Origin: an uncultured Clostridia bacterium | GTDB lineage: Bacteria; Bacillota; Clostridia; Oscillospirales; Acutalibacteraceae | DNA length: 63,465 nucleotides | Reading direction: 5' to 3' | NCBI GenBank assembly: GCA_947623175.1 | Contig: CANQGK010000016.1 | Location: forward strand, 1-63,465 | In this document: positions 33,358-41,552 of the stretch, in pieces | Layout: each line of letters begins with the position of its first letter | Numbering within the stretch: position 1 is the first letter of the stretch | Made by a program: the position numbers and the translations under genes | The notes under the pieces: generated by a model | Databases searched by the model: none | The model's input: only the letters and a program-made list of their open reading frames with translations | Told to the model about the DNA's origin: nothing

Positions 33358-34548
33358 TCAATCGAATTTATCCAAATCTATTTCGTAGAAAATTTCTTTT
33401 CCGGCGGCGGTTTTGCGCAAAATATTTACGCTTTGCAGTTTATTTATCGCTTTTTTTACGGTATTATAGGATTTTCCGCTCGTTTTTTCGAGGCGGGTCA
33501 CCGTCCTGCCCTCCGTGTCGAACAGCGCGCTTATCAACAGATCCGCCGCGATTTCCTCGTCGGTGTCTGACAAGTTAAATTCTTTAAGCCGCGCTTTGTA
33601 ATATTCGTATTTTATTTTGTTTTTTTGCATTTCCTCGAGCAGCTCGGCTTCGGCTTCCGCGATAAATTCCAGATATCCGATAATAAACGGCGTCAAATCG
33701 CCCTTGTTTCTTTTGTCGTTGGTGTCGGAAAACATTTTATAGTAGCGCGATTTATGCTTTTTGATGACGTACGAAAACCGGTACGCCGCCAGGGGATTAA
33801 GGTATTTTGAAATATAATAACTGCTTATAAGGCGGTTGGTTCTGCCGTTGCCGTCGTAAAAGGGGTGAACGTAGGCGAACAAATAATGAAATATCGCCGA
33901 GGAAACCAAAGGATTAACGCCGCCGTCGTTTAAAATTTTAAGCGCCGCCGAGAGCATCGATATTATTTTTTGCTCCGGTAAAACCCCGACGTGAATTTCC
34001 TTGCCCGAGCCGGAATAAACGCTTACCGACTCTTTTCTGAACAATATGCCGTCGGGGCGGGCGGTCGCGTCCTCCTCGACGACCTCGGGAAGCACCGTCT
34101 CGTCGTAGAGCCGCCTTAGGTCCTCACAGCCGTTAAGCGGGATCTCACCGCCCTTCGCCAACAGCCCGTATTTGCGGATAAGACCGTTAAACCTGCCCTT
34201 AAATTCGTTTTTTTCGATTTTTTCAAAGGTAGCTTTTATTTGCTTTTTGGTCGAATAAACGTTTTCGATGTCGTTCGTCTGCTTGATTTCGTCGATCAGA
34301 ATTTGCGCGGCGTACCGCTCCACCGCAAGCCGCGGAAGCTTTTGCGTCACCGCGGTAAGCTTTTTGTCAAGTCCGGCTATTTCGGTTATCAGCATGAGAA
34401 TTTCGTTATTCGCAAGGTAAAACGCGGGGCTTCCGGAAATTTCAATATCCAATATTTGCGCGCATTCATTTTTTATTCGCGAGTCGTATACTTTTTTGTA
34501 CTCTTTTTCGTCCGTGTAACTGAGCGTAATCAGCTTTTTGTACTCCAT
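33358..34548 (-). CDS. Fic family protein
   Basis: 396 residues from ATG 34548 (AGAGGTG 8 nt upstream). The Fic motif HPFYDGNGRTNR is intact, including the catalytic His and the phosphate-binding GNGR, so AMP- or other nucleotide-transfer activity is possible. An N-terminal DUF4172-like region includes an inhibitory-helix-like stretch, and the C-terminus has a winged-helix-like segment (TVTRLEKTSGKSYNTVKKAI). This is the Fic class with C-terminal wHTH common in Clostridia. It is divergent from the MATE gene. Confidence 0.92.
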   Translation of the reverse strand: MEYKKLITLSYTDEKEYKKVYDSRIKNECAQILDIEISGSPAFYLANNEILMLITEIAGLDKKLTAVTQKLPRLAVERYAAQILIDEIKQTNDIENVYSTKKQIKATFEKIEKNEFKGRFNGLIRKYGLLAKGGEIPLNGCEDLRRLYDETVLPEVVEEDATARPDGILFRKESVSVYSGSGKEIHVGVLPEQKIISMLSAALKILNDGGVNPLVSSAIFHYLFAYVHPFYDGNGRTNRLISSYYISKYLNPLAAYRFSYVIKKHKSRYYKMFSDTNDKRNKGDLTPFIIGYLEFIAEAEAELLEEMQKNKIKYEYYKARLKEFNLSDTDEEIAADLLISALFDTEGRTVTRLEKTSGKSYNTVKKAINKLQSVNILRKTAAGKEIFYEIDLDKFD

Positions 34549-34706
34549 ACGATCACCTCTTGTTTTCATTATATCCGTTTTTTGAAAAAAGTAAACCGTT
34601 TTTTTGCTTTTTTATTTCAATTTTTAAAGATTTTGAAACTGTTTTTGATTTTTCCCGCGCTTATATTTAATTTTTCGACAAAAATGCGAATTTCCGCAAT
34701 TTTGTA

Positions 34707-34735
34707 TTGACCGCGGCGGGAAAAAGCGGTATAAT
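34707..34735 (+). promoter_or_regulatory. Promoter of the MATE gene
   Basis: TTGACC (34707-34712), 17-bp spacer, TATAAT (34730-34735). The transcript would start about 58 nt before the MATE start codon. A second set on the minus strand (TTTACT, 16 bp, TATAAT near 34569) probably serves the Fic gene. Confidence 0.7.
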
Positions 34736-34798
34736 TTTACGCGACAGCGATTTAAACAAACCCAATGCTGCAAGGCAAAAATTCAAGGTGAATACAAA

Positions 34799-36193
34799 TT
34801 GGCAAAAACCGACAGCAAAGAAATTTTCGAATCCCTCCCCATACCCAAAGCCGTAAAGGTGATGGCGCTTCCCACCATATTCGGGCAGATAATAGTGCTT
34901 ATCTACAATATGGCGGACACCTTTTTCCTCGGCAGGACCGACAACCCGTATATGGTTGCCGCCGCCTCGATCATACTGCCCGTGTTCAATATTTCGCTGG
35001 CGCTGGCGGGGCTTTCAGGAATGGGTGCCGGAGCGCTGATCTCGCGGCTTTTGGGCGAGGGGAACGAAGCGGAAGCCAAAAAAGTCTCCGCCTTCGGATT
35101 TTATCTGTCATTGGTGATTACCGCCCTCTTTTCGGGCGGGGTGCTGATATTTATGAGGCCGCTTCTTAATCTGCTGGGCGCGAGTGAAAACACCTTTTTG
35201 TACGCGCGGCAGTACGCCTTTTGCGTTATCGTGCTGGGCGCGACGCCCACCGTGCTTTCCAACGTTTTGTCCAACCTGCTTCGAAGCGTCGGAGTATCCA
35301 AGGAAGCGGGCTTCGGCATTACCCTCGGCGGGCTTTTGAATATCGCCCTCGATCCGCTTTTTATGTTTGTGATCCTGCCGAAGGGCTACGAGGTTTTGGG
35401 GGTGGGCATCGCCACACTGCTTTCCAACTGCGTGGCGTGCGGCTATTTCTTTTGCATAATTTTCAAGCTCCGCAAGCGCTCGGTTATAAGCTTCAGCCTT
35501 AAAAACGGGCTCCCGAGCCGAAAAAGCATCGGCTCGGTATTTAACGTAGGTATTCCGTCGGCGGTGGCAACTCTGCTTTTTGACATAGATTATATCGTAA
35601 TAGACAAGCTTATGGCGGCATACGGCGATATCGCCCTCGCGTCCGTAGGCATCGTGCTCAAAGCCGAACGCCTGCCCCTTAACGTCGGCATAGGTATCTG
35701 CCAGGGCATGATGCCTATCGTCGCCTACAATTATTCGGCGAAAAACCGCGAACGTATGGACGGTACCATAAAATTTTCGCTCAAATCCGGAATAATTTTC
35801 AGCCTTGTGAGCGTAACGCTCTATCAGATATTCGCCGGCTTTATCCTGCGCGCCTTTATAGCAAATCCCCAAACCGTAATGCTCGGAACCGGATTTTTGC
35901 GAATCCGCTGTCTTGCGACGCCGCTTATGTTTATGAGCTTTTTCACGGTCTACGTTTTCCAGGGCTTCGGCGAGGGCGGCAAGGCGCTCTTTTTGGGTGT
36001 TGTGCGCTGGGCGGTATTCAATATCCCGATGCTCTTTTTGCTCAATTTCCTATTCGGAATGTACGGCATCGTCTGGTCGCAGGTGACCGCCGACGTCCTG
36101 ACCGTCATCCTCTCCTTTATCGTCTACCGCAAATACACAAAATCCCAACAAACGCAAGATAAAAATATCCCGACCTTCGAAACAATCCGGTAG
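34799..36193 (+). CDS. MATE family efflux transporter
   Basis: 464 residues with about twelve hydrophobic helices. It starts with TTG at 34799 preceded by AAGGTG; no ATG fits. MATE proteins export drugs or metabolites using a Na+ or H+ gradient. Typical segments are IFGQIIVLIYNMADTFFLGR in helix 1, GMGAGALISRLLGEGNEAEA, and the repeat in the second half, IVDKLMA-like region with GIGICQGMMPIVAYNYSAKN. The substrate cannot be told from sequence. It is monocistronic, followed by the candidate toxin-antitoxin locus. Confidence 0.94.
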   Translation: MAKTDSKEIFESLPIPKAVKVMALPTIFGQIIVLIYNMADTFFLGRTDNPYMVAAASIILPVFNISLALAGLSGMGAGALISRLLGEGNEAEAKKVSAFGFYLSLVITALFSGGVLIFMRPLLNLLGASENTFLYARQYAFCVIVLGATPTVLSNVLSNLLRSVGVSKEAGFGITLGGLLNIALDPLFMFVILPKGYEVLGVGIATLLSNCVACGYFFCIIFKLRKRSVISFSLKNGLPSRKSIGSVFNVGIPSAVATLLFDIDYIVIDKLMAAYGDIALASVGIVLKAERLPLNVGIGICQGMMPIVAYNYSAKNRERMDGTIKFSLKSGIIFSLVSVTLYQIFAGFILRAFIANPQTVMLGTGFLRIRCLATPLMFMSFFTVYVFQGFGEGGKALFLGVVRWAVFNIPMLFLLNFLFGMYGIVWSQVTADVLTVILSFIVYRKYTKSQQTQDKNIPTFETIR

Positions 36194-36217
36194 GTATAAA
36201 AATTCAAATTTGCACAC

Positions 36218-36246
36218 TTGACAAACAAAAGAGTATCATGTATAAT
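36218..36246 (+). promoter_or_regulatory. Consensus promoter for an antisense RNA
   Basis: TTGACA (36218-36223), exactly 17 bp, TATAAT (36241-36246). No plausible coding gene follows on this strand; the transcript would cross the small hydrophobic ORF on the other strand. Confidence 0.8.
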
Positions 36247-36252
36247 AAAAAT

Positions 36253-36527
36253 GTGGAAACCCGGACGGTTGCCACAACACATATGCTATATCGGGATCGT
36301 GAAGCTATGCTTCACAAAGCCGTGAGCCGTTCTGTTGCAGCAGACGGCTCACTTCTTAATATTTTGGAACTTATCCCAAGCCTGAAACAAAATCCAAGCG
36401 ATGGACACTATCCAAAAAATATTTTGAAGATTAATATGTATCGCCTCCCTTCGAGAAAAGATTTCCCGCGAGGGCTATACACACGCCTCCATTCCGCTCT
36501 CGCGGGATGACCGGCAACCGTCTTTTT
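36253..36527 (+). ncRNA. Candidate structured antisense RNA (type I antitoxin)
   Basis: From the consensus promoter the RNA would start near 36253. GACGGTTGCC (36264-36273) is perfectly complementary to GGCAACCGTC (36513-36522), which is followed by TTTTT, giving a closed RNA of about 270 nt. Inside are hairpins GTGAAGCtatGCTTCAC, GTGAGCCGT...ACGGCTCAC and TCCCGCGAG...CTCGCGGGA. The RNA is antisense to the whole ORF at 36349-36435 and its ribosome binding site. I do not recognise it as 6S, RNase P, SRP or another housekeeping RNA. Confidence 0.55.
36349..36435 (-). CDS. Candidate small hydrophobic toxin (holin-like type)
   Basis: A 28-codon frame with a hydrophobic core (IFWIVSIAWILFQAW) and a basic end (DKFQNIKK), followed at once by a stem-loop that includes its stop codon. 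GGGAGG lies 8 nt before an ATT codon, the only initiator at proper distance; the sequence just upstream, reading SKGGDTY in another frame, is the stretch I know from leaders of putative holin-like toxins, where ATG normally follows. So this is either ATT-initiated or a copy with a lost start. Layout and antisense RNA fit type I toxin-antitoxin loci. Confidence 0.45.
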   Translation of the reverse strand: MNLQNIFWIVSIAWILFQAWDKFQNIKK

Positions 36528-36598
36528 AACCGTTCGCCGCCGAGCCGGGAGCACCGTAAGGCATAGACTCGGCATCGACGGTGGATTTCCACACGATT

Positions 36599-36628
36599 AT
36601 TATAAGGTATTCGACACGTTTTTGTCAA
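36599..36628 (-). promoter_or_regulatory. Promoter of the candidate toxin mRNA
   Basis: On the minus strand TTGACA (36628-36623), 18-bp spacer, TATAAT (36604-36599). It would give a leader of about 155 nt before the toxin-like ORF, with the TCCCGCGAG/CTCGCGGGA hairpin near the ribosome binding site. Confidence 0.7.
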
Positions 36629-36649
36629 TATAAAAGCCTAAAGCTCGGA

Positions 36650-38090
36650 TAATGCGGGTGCGCAGTCGACCGAGAGATACTTAATGCTCACCCGTGAAGC
36701 CGCGAACTGCGCTTTAGCCCCGTTAATCCCTCCGTCTTGCCTACGGCAAGCCACCTCCCTTTAGGCAAGGGAGGCTTTATTTTTATAATCTTTAATTTCT
36801 TCTTATAATCTTTAGTTTCTTCTCGGCGTTACTCTTTCTCTCCCCCTGTCTTTTGCTGCGCAAAAGCCACCCCCCTCGTCAGATGGGGGCGAGGCGCGCT
36901 AAGCGCGCAGGATAATTTTAAAATCATCTGCAAATTAAGCATTTCTCAAATTCGAAGCTTAAAAAGCAGAATTTAGATTATTAATCCTTGGCTCCATCTG
37001 ACGAGGGAGCTGTCGGCGTGAGCCGACTGAGGGAGAGAAAAACTAAAGACGACGATGAATTTAAAAACTTTTAATCTTTATTAAATTTCGGCAACTTAAA
37101 GCCTCCCTTGCCTAAAGGGAGGGGGACCAACCGTGAGGTTGGTGGGGGGATTTACGGGGCTAAAGCCGAGAAGATACTAAAGTCCTATAAAACAATGCTG
37201 CATGCTCCGAAACACTATTCGATATTACTTATTACCTTGTGCGCTGTGCGCATATTGGGGCTGTCGACTTAAGGGTACTTTACCGATTACCCGTGAGGCT
37301 GAGAGTTTTGCTTTAGCGCCGTTAATCCCTCCGACTTGCCTACGGCAAGCCACCTCCCTTTAGGCAAGGGAGGCTTTGCGCAGAGCGAGCTCTTTATATC
37401 CGAATTTCCCTGCGCGCTCAGCGCCTCGCCCCCACCTGACGGGGGAGGTGGATTTGCCGCAGGCAAAGACGGAAGGAGAAAAAAAGAGTAAAGCAAAGAT
37501 TAATGCAAAAAAATAAAAGGAAATTGAAAATAAAAAATCTCTCCCTCAGTCAGCTACGCTGACAGCTCCCTCGTCAGATGGAGCCAAGGATTAATGATCT
37601 AAATTATGTTTTTTAAGCTTCAAATTTAAGAAATACTTAGTTTGCAGATGATTTTAAAATTATCCTGCGCGCTCGGCGCGCCTTGCCTCCACCTGACGGG
37701 GGAGGTGGCTTGCCGTAGGCAAGACGGAAGGAGAGAAAAAGTAAAGCAGAGAAGAAACTAAAATTTAAATTCAGCGCACCTGTAACTTTTCTCTCCCTCA
37801 GTCAGCTACGCTGACAGCTCCCTCGTCAGATGGAGCCAAGGATTAATGATCTAAATTATATTTTTTAAGCTTCAAATTTAAGAAATACTTAGTTTGCAGA
37901 TGATTTTAAAATTATCCTGCGCGCTTGACGCGCCTTGCCCCCATCTGACGAGGGGGGTGGCTTTTGCGCAGCAAAAGACAGGGGGAGAGAAAAAGAGTAA
38001 GCCTAAGAAGTAACCAACGACCTATAAACGAATGTATCGCGCACCACTTGAGCCTCCCTTGCCTAAAGGGAGGCTTTGCGCTGTCGCGCA
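36650..38090. repeat. Interspersed repeat cluster 4
   Basis: About 1.4 kb without a gene. It includes two-hairpin elements at about 36830-37040, 37395-37600 and 37640-37830, a divided 139-bp element (inner ends at 37100 and 37370) enclosing the ACTATTCGATATTAC motif (37205-37255), and a further part at 37900-38075. Orientation is mixed: the halves at 36.8 kb run forward, those from 37.4 kb are inverted. Confidence 0.85.
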
Positions 38091-38127
38091 ATTGGGGGAA
38101 TTTCGGATATAAAGCTTTTTCGCTTTC

Positions 38128-38227
38128 GGCGGTCAAAGGGCGCAAGTCGGAGCTTATGCCCTTTGACCGCCGTTCCTCCGGGGAGGAACGGCATGGTTAC
38201 TTCGTACGTTTCTGCCGAAGTTTTTTT
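38128..38227. other. Three adjacent hairpins downstream of a surface gene
   Basis: GGCGGTCAAAGGGC (38128-38141) pairs perfectly with GCCCTTTGACCGCC (38158-38171). CCGTTCCTCC and GGAGGAACGG (38169-38190) form a second perfect hairpin. ACTTCG...CGAAGT followed by TTTTTTT (about 38200-38227) is a terminator-like hairpin on the plus strand. Nothing coding lies upstream on that strand, so this may be a small RNA or part of a repeat; on the minus strand it lies in the 3' UTR of the gene ending at 38231. Confidence 0.5.
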
Positions 38228-38230
38228 AAA

Positions 38231-40195
38231 TCAGTTGATCGTAACGTTAGCGCCGCCTATTTCTCCGCCTAACAACGCGGCATCGCCGACGCCGGAGCAG
38301 CCGGTAAGTACAAGCGTAGAAGCTTTAGCCAAATATCCGACCATCTGTCCTACATATCGAGACTGACCGCCCGTACCGCTCAACTCACCGGTATTGGTAC
38401 CATTTATAACCGTCTGAGTTGCGCCGTCGTTATATCCGAAGACGCCGCCCACCGCTACGGTGGAATTGTCTCTGGCGTCGGTTACGGTAACGTTCGCCGT
38501 GTTCTCGGCGTTGGTCACAGTGACGTTCTGCGAGGTGCTGCCTACGATGCCGGCGACAGCCGCCTTAGCTGCATAGCTGCCTTTCTCCTCTTCGCCATAT
38601 GACCTTTTTACATTCACGGTAATGGCTCCGTGGTTTTCCACGTCTGAAATCGTAAAGGTTCCCGCGTGAGCTGTGGAAATAATACCGCCGATGTTGCATT
38701 TTTTCGTATAATCGCTGTTGACGGTGATACTGCCGTTATTGGTGCAGCCCGAAATTTCCGTCGCGGTAGAATCCATTATATAACCGGCGATTCCTGCCAC
38801 AACCGCGTCTCCCTTGGTGGTTACCGAAATATTGCCGTTGTTGGTGCAGTTGGTAATCGTGGGATTGAGCCCCTCGACATGACCGACAATTCCCACAACC
38901 TTGGCGCCTTCGTAATCTTTTGCGGTAGCGGTAAGGTTTGCATTATTGGTGCAGCCCGAAATCGTAACGGTGGTGCCTTCTACATAATCTTTGGACGCGG
39001 TTCTGATATCTCCCAGAATGCCGGCGGCGTACTCTATGGCTTCAACCTCGCCGGAAACGGTTACATCGGAAATAGTAACGTTTTTGGCGTCCGGAGCCGT
39101 AATGTGGCCTATCAAGCCTGCCGCGCGATTATCGCTCTTTATATGAATATCGGCAAGAGTCAAATCGGTTATATCGGCGTCGCCTACGTAGCCGAAAAAG
39201 CCCGTATATTGCTCGCCGTTCGCAACCTCTACGTTAACGCCGGAAACGGTGTGGCCGTCGCCGTTAAAGGTTCCCTCAAACGCCGCGCTTGAGGTTCCGA
39301 TAGGCGTCCAGGGCTTGCCGTCAAGGTTGATATTGTCGCCGAGAGTAACGGTTTTGCCCGCAAAGCTCTCGCCGCCGTTTACGAGCTTGGCAAGGCCCGC
39401 CAATTCCGCCGGTGTGTCAAGGATAAAATCGCTTGCTGAGTCGTACCAAGTAGTATCGACCTCGCCGAGCCAGGCGTTTTTATCGTATTGATTGTCGAAG
39501 CTGTCGGACTCGTAGGTGTACTGCGTAGCAGTCAGATCTATGCCGAACTCGATCATCAAAGCCTTGGCTTCCGCGCCGTCAAAATCGCTTGCGGTGCGGC
39601 CGTTTTTGAGGTTGTAAAGATCATCTTCAAGCGCGTTGGGCTTCCAATACAGAACCACGCTGAAAGAGGTCTCGCTGCCGGACTCGTCCTTGGGCGGCAA
39701 ATTGCCGGTGGGGGCGGCGAAATCGTCAAAGCTCTTAAACTCCAGCGTTTCAACGTCCGTGCGGGCTCCGACGGGATCGGTTGTGACCGCGACCTGAATA
39801 ACGTCGGTCAAAGATCTGCCGGTAACATCTCCGGTCGGCTCTACCACGTAGTTTTTGATAAGATCCTTAAGCGCCAGCCGATATTTCAGCGCGAGGGTGC
39901 CCTCGTTTTTGATAGTGAAGCTGTCGTATACGACTACGCCCGGCTCCCAGAGTATGGGATTGCCCGCCGCGTCGGTGGCGAAAAGGACGGTTTCCTTGGT
40001 GACCTTGTTTGCCGCCGCCGTTCCGCCGCCGTGATAAAGCTCGATATCGAGATTACCCGCGGTGATTTTGTTGCGCCCGCTCGTAACCGAATCGGTGAAC
40101 CACGCAAAGGTGGAACCGATAAGCATCGCTACGCATATAAGCATGGAAAGCATGCTCATAAGCAAGGCTTTTTTGGTACTTTTGGTTTTGTTCAT
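38231..40195 (-). CDS. SipW-type signal peptide surface protein with GLUG-like repeats
   Basis: 654 residues. The N-terminus (MNKTKSTKKALLMSMLSML, hydrophobic core, GSTFAWFTDSVTSGRNKITAG) is nearly identical to that of the protein starting at 2765, then a TasA-like segment runs to about 235. From about 265 a right-handed beta-helix-like region holds many repeats with GLUG-like spacing (FEGTFNGDGHTVSGVNV, TGFFGYVGDADITDLTL, AAGLIGHITAP, VAGIVGSTSQNVTVTNAENT). No cell-wall anchor is seen. Likely a secreted matrix or adhesive protein. Promoter and structured leader are shared in type with the 2765 gene. Confidence 0.85.
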   Translation of the reverse strand: MNKTKSTKKALLMSMLSMLICVAMLIGSTFAWFTDSVTSGRNKITAGNLDIELYHGGGTAAANKVTKETVLFATDAAGNPILWEPGVVVYDSFTIKNEGTLALKYRLALKDLIKNYVVEPTGDVTGRSLTDVIQVAVTTDPVGARTDVETLEFKSFDDFAAPTGNLPPKDESGSETSFSVVLYWKPNALEDDLYNLKNGRTASDFDGAEAKALMIEFGIDLTATQYTYESDSFDNQYDKNAWLGEVDTTWYDSASDFILDTPAELAGLAKLVNGGESFAGKTVTLGDNINLDGKPWTPIGTSSAAFEGTFNGDGHTVSGVNVEVANGEQYTGFFGYVGDADITDLTLADIHIKSDNRAAGLIGHITAPDAKNVTISDVTVSGEVEAIEYAAGILGDIRTASKDYVEGTTVTISGCTNNANLTATAKDYEGAKVVGIVGHVEGLNPTITNCTNNGNISVTTKGDAVVAGIAGYIMDSTATEISGCTNNGSITVNSDYTKKCNIGGIISTAHAGTFTISDVENHGAITVNVKRSYGEEEKGSYAAKAAVAGIVGSTSQNVTVTNAENTANVTVTDARDNSTVAVGGVFGYNDGATQTVINGTNTGELSGTGGQSRYVGQMVGYLAKASTLVLTGCSGVGDAALLGGEIGGANVTIN

Positions 40196-40420
40196 TTTTT
40201 CAACGCTCCTTATTTAATTCTGCGGCATTTGAGGTTTAAGACGTCACCCCGATAATGCCGTAGAACCGGAGCGCGTCTATCTTATGATCAAACTACGGCT
40301 TCCCCTGCGGAAGTCCGTCAATCTGCCTAATAAGGCGGGCCCGTGCCCCCCCCCCCTGGGAATATTTGTCAATTGTATGTTTTTCACATTTTTCATAAGA
40401 GGAAGCCTCCTTTCTGTTTT
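40196..40420 (-). promoter_or_regulatory. Structured leader with poly-G tract and anti-Shine-Dalgarno, copy 2
   Basis: Homologue of the leader at 2766-2975. In transcript order: ribosome binding site and ATG (40396), 11 G (40356-40346), hairpin GCCU-UAUU-AGGC, hairpin CGG.UUCC/GGAA.CCG, anti-SD GCGCUCC (40274-40268), inner stem CGGCAUU/AAUGCCG, and the SD GGAGCGU (40209-40203). The anti-SD and SD pair over 7 bp; relative to copy 1, an A-U pair has become G-C, and the G-U in the inner stem an A-U. These paired changes support a conserved RNA fold. Function is inferred. Confidence 0.6.
40277..40396 (-). CDS. Possible leader peptide ORF, long frame (11-G version)
   Basis: A 39-codon ORF, MKNVKNIQLTNIPRGGG then HGPALLGRLT and ending GSRSLIIR, starts at an ATG behind AAGGAGG. 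With 11 G it reads through to TAG at 40279-40277, immediately before the anti-Shine-Dalgarno, so a terminating ribosome would cover that element. The frame after the G tract has the same length (23 codons including the stop) in copy 1, but there it is out of phase by one G. Third-position bias is weak, so coding is unproven. Confidence 0.35.
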   Translation of the reverse strand: MKNVKNIQLTNIPRGGGHGPALLGRLTDFRRGSRSLIIR

Positions 40421-40447
40421 TAATTTACACGGCGATATACACAATAA

Positions 40448-40476
40448 ATATTAGCACACCCGCGCGGGATTTTCAA
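40448..40476 (-). promoter_or_regulatory. Promoter for the GLUG-repeat surface gene
   Basis: On the minus strand TTGAAA (40476-40471), 17 bp, TAATAT (40453-40448), followed by TTATTGTGTATA as in the promoter at 3273-3301. The spacer contains the palindrome CCCGCGCGGG, absent from the other copy. Confidence 0.65.
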
Positions 40477-40571
40477 TATTTTTTTGTAAAAAATACTCGT
40501 AATTTTGCACAAAAAACGCCGAATTTTCTGTTTTTGCCCGTTTTCCCAATTTTTTAAACGGCACCCGCCGC

Positions 40572-41470
40572 TTCATTTTTCATGGTGTGCGAGAGCGCCC
40601 CGCCTTAGCCTCTTAGGCAAGGGAGGCTTTGCGCAGAGCGAGCTCATTATATCCGAATTTCCCTGCGCGCGTGCGCGCCTTGCCTCCACCTGACGGGGGA
40701 GGTGGATTTGCCGTAGGCAAAGACGAAGGGAGAGAAAAGGTAAAGCTGAGATGAAACCCAAAAATAAAATGAAATTGAAAATAAAAAATCTCTCCCTCAG
40801 TCAGCTACGCTGACAGCTCCCTCATCAGATGGAGCCAAGGGTAGGTCAAGCTTTTTGCGCTTCAACACAAAAATATGACTTTTACTGTTGCTAAAGTTTG
40901 TAAAGACGATGAAACTAAAAATTATCGTGCTGCGCGCCGTGCGCGCGCCGCCTCCACCTGACGGGGGAGGTGGCTTGCCGTAGGCAAGACGGAAGGAGAG
41001 AAAAGGTAAAGCTGAGATGAAACCCAAAAATAAAATGAAATTGAAAATAAAAAATCTCTCCCTCAGTCAGCTACGCTGACAGCTCCCTCGTCAGATGGAG
41101 CCAAGGGTAGGTCAAACTTTTGCGCCTCAGCACAAAATATGACTTTTACTGTTGCTAAAGTTTGTAAAGACGATGAAACTAAAAATTATCCCGCGCGCGT
41201 GCGCGCCTTGCCTCCACCTGACGGGGGAGGTGGATTTGCCGTAGGCAAAGACGAAGGGAGAGAAAAAGTAAAGCTGAGATGAAACCCAAAAATAAAATGA
41301 AATTGAAAATAAAAAATCTCTCCCTCAGTCGGCTACGCCGACAGCTCCCTCGTCAGATGGAGCCAAGATAAGACTGTAAATTCTGCTTTTTAAGCTTCAA
41401 ATTTAAGAAATACTTAGTTTGCAGATGATTTTAAAATTATCGTGCGCGCGTGCGCACCGCTTCATTTTTC
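40572..41470. repeat. Interspersed repeat cluster 5 (tandem array)
   Basis: Three tandem copies of an inverted two-hairpin unit; the landmark CCTCCACCTG recurs at 40683, 40951 and 41211, a period of 260-268 bp. Each unit also carries a shared spacer reading AAAATATGACTTTTACTG. The cluster is bounded on both sides (40572-40586 and 41459-41473) by CGCTTCATTTTTCAT. No gene is seen in the stretch. Confidence 0.85.
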
Positions 41471-41474
41471 ATTC

Positions 41475-41513
41475 AAAAATGCCGCGGCATGATAAAAACT
41501 CAAGCCGCGGCAT
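41475..41513 (-). terminator. Terminator of putP
   Basis: ATGCCGCGGC (41479-41488) and GCCGCGGCAT (41504-41513) form a 10-bp stem, followed on the minus strand by TTTTTGAAT. It lies 40 bp after the putP stop. Confidence 0.85.
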
Positions 41514-41552
41514 TGGTGTGTTTTATTCGATTTTATTAAATCAAAAAAAGAA

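Noticed and set aside
36238..36510. 90-codon plus-strand ORF beginning at the promoter -10
   Set aside because: Its ATG overlaps TATAAT and the transcript would start after it; no ribosome binding site. The region is treated as antisense RNA.
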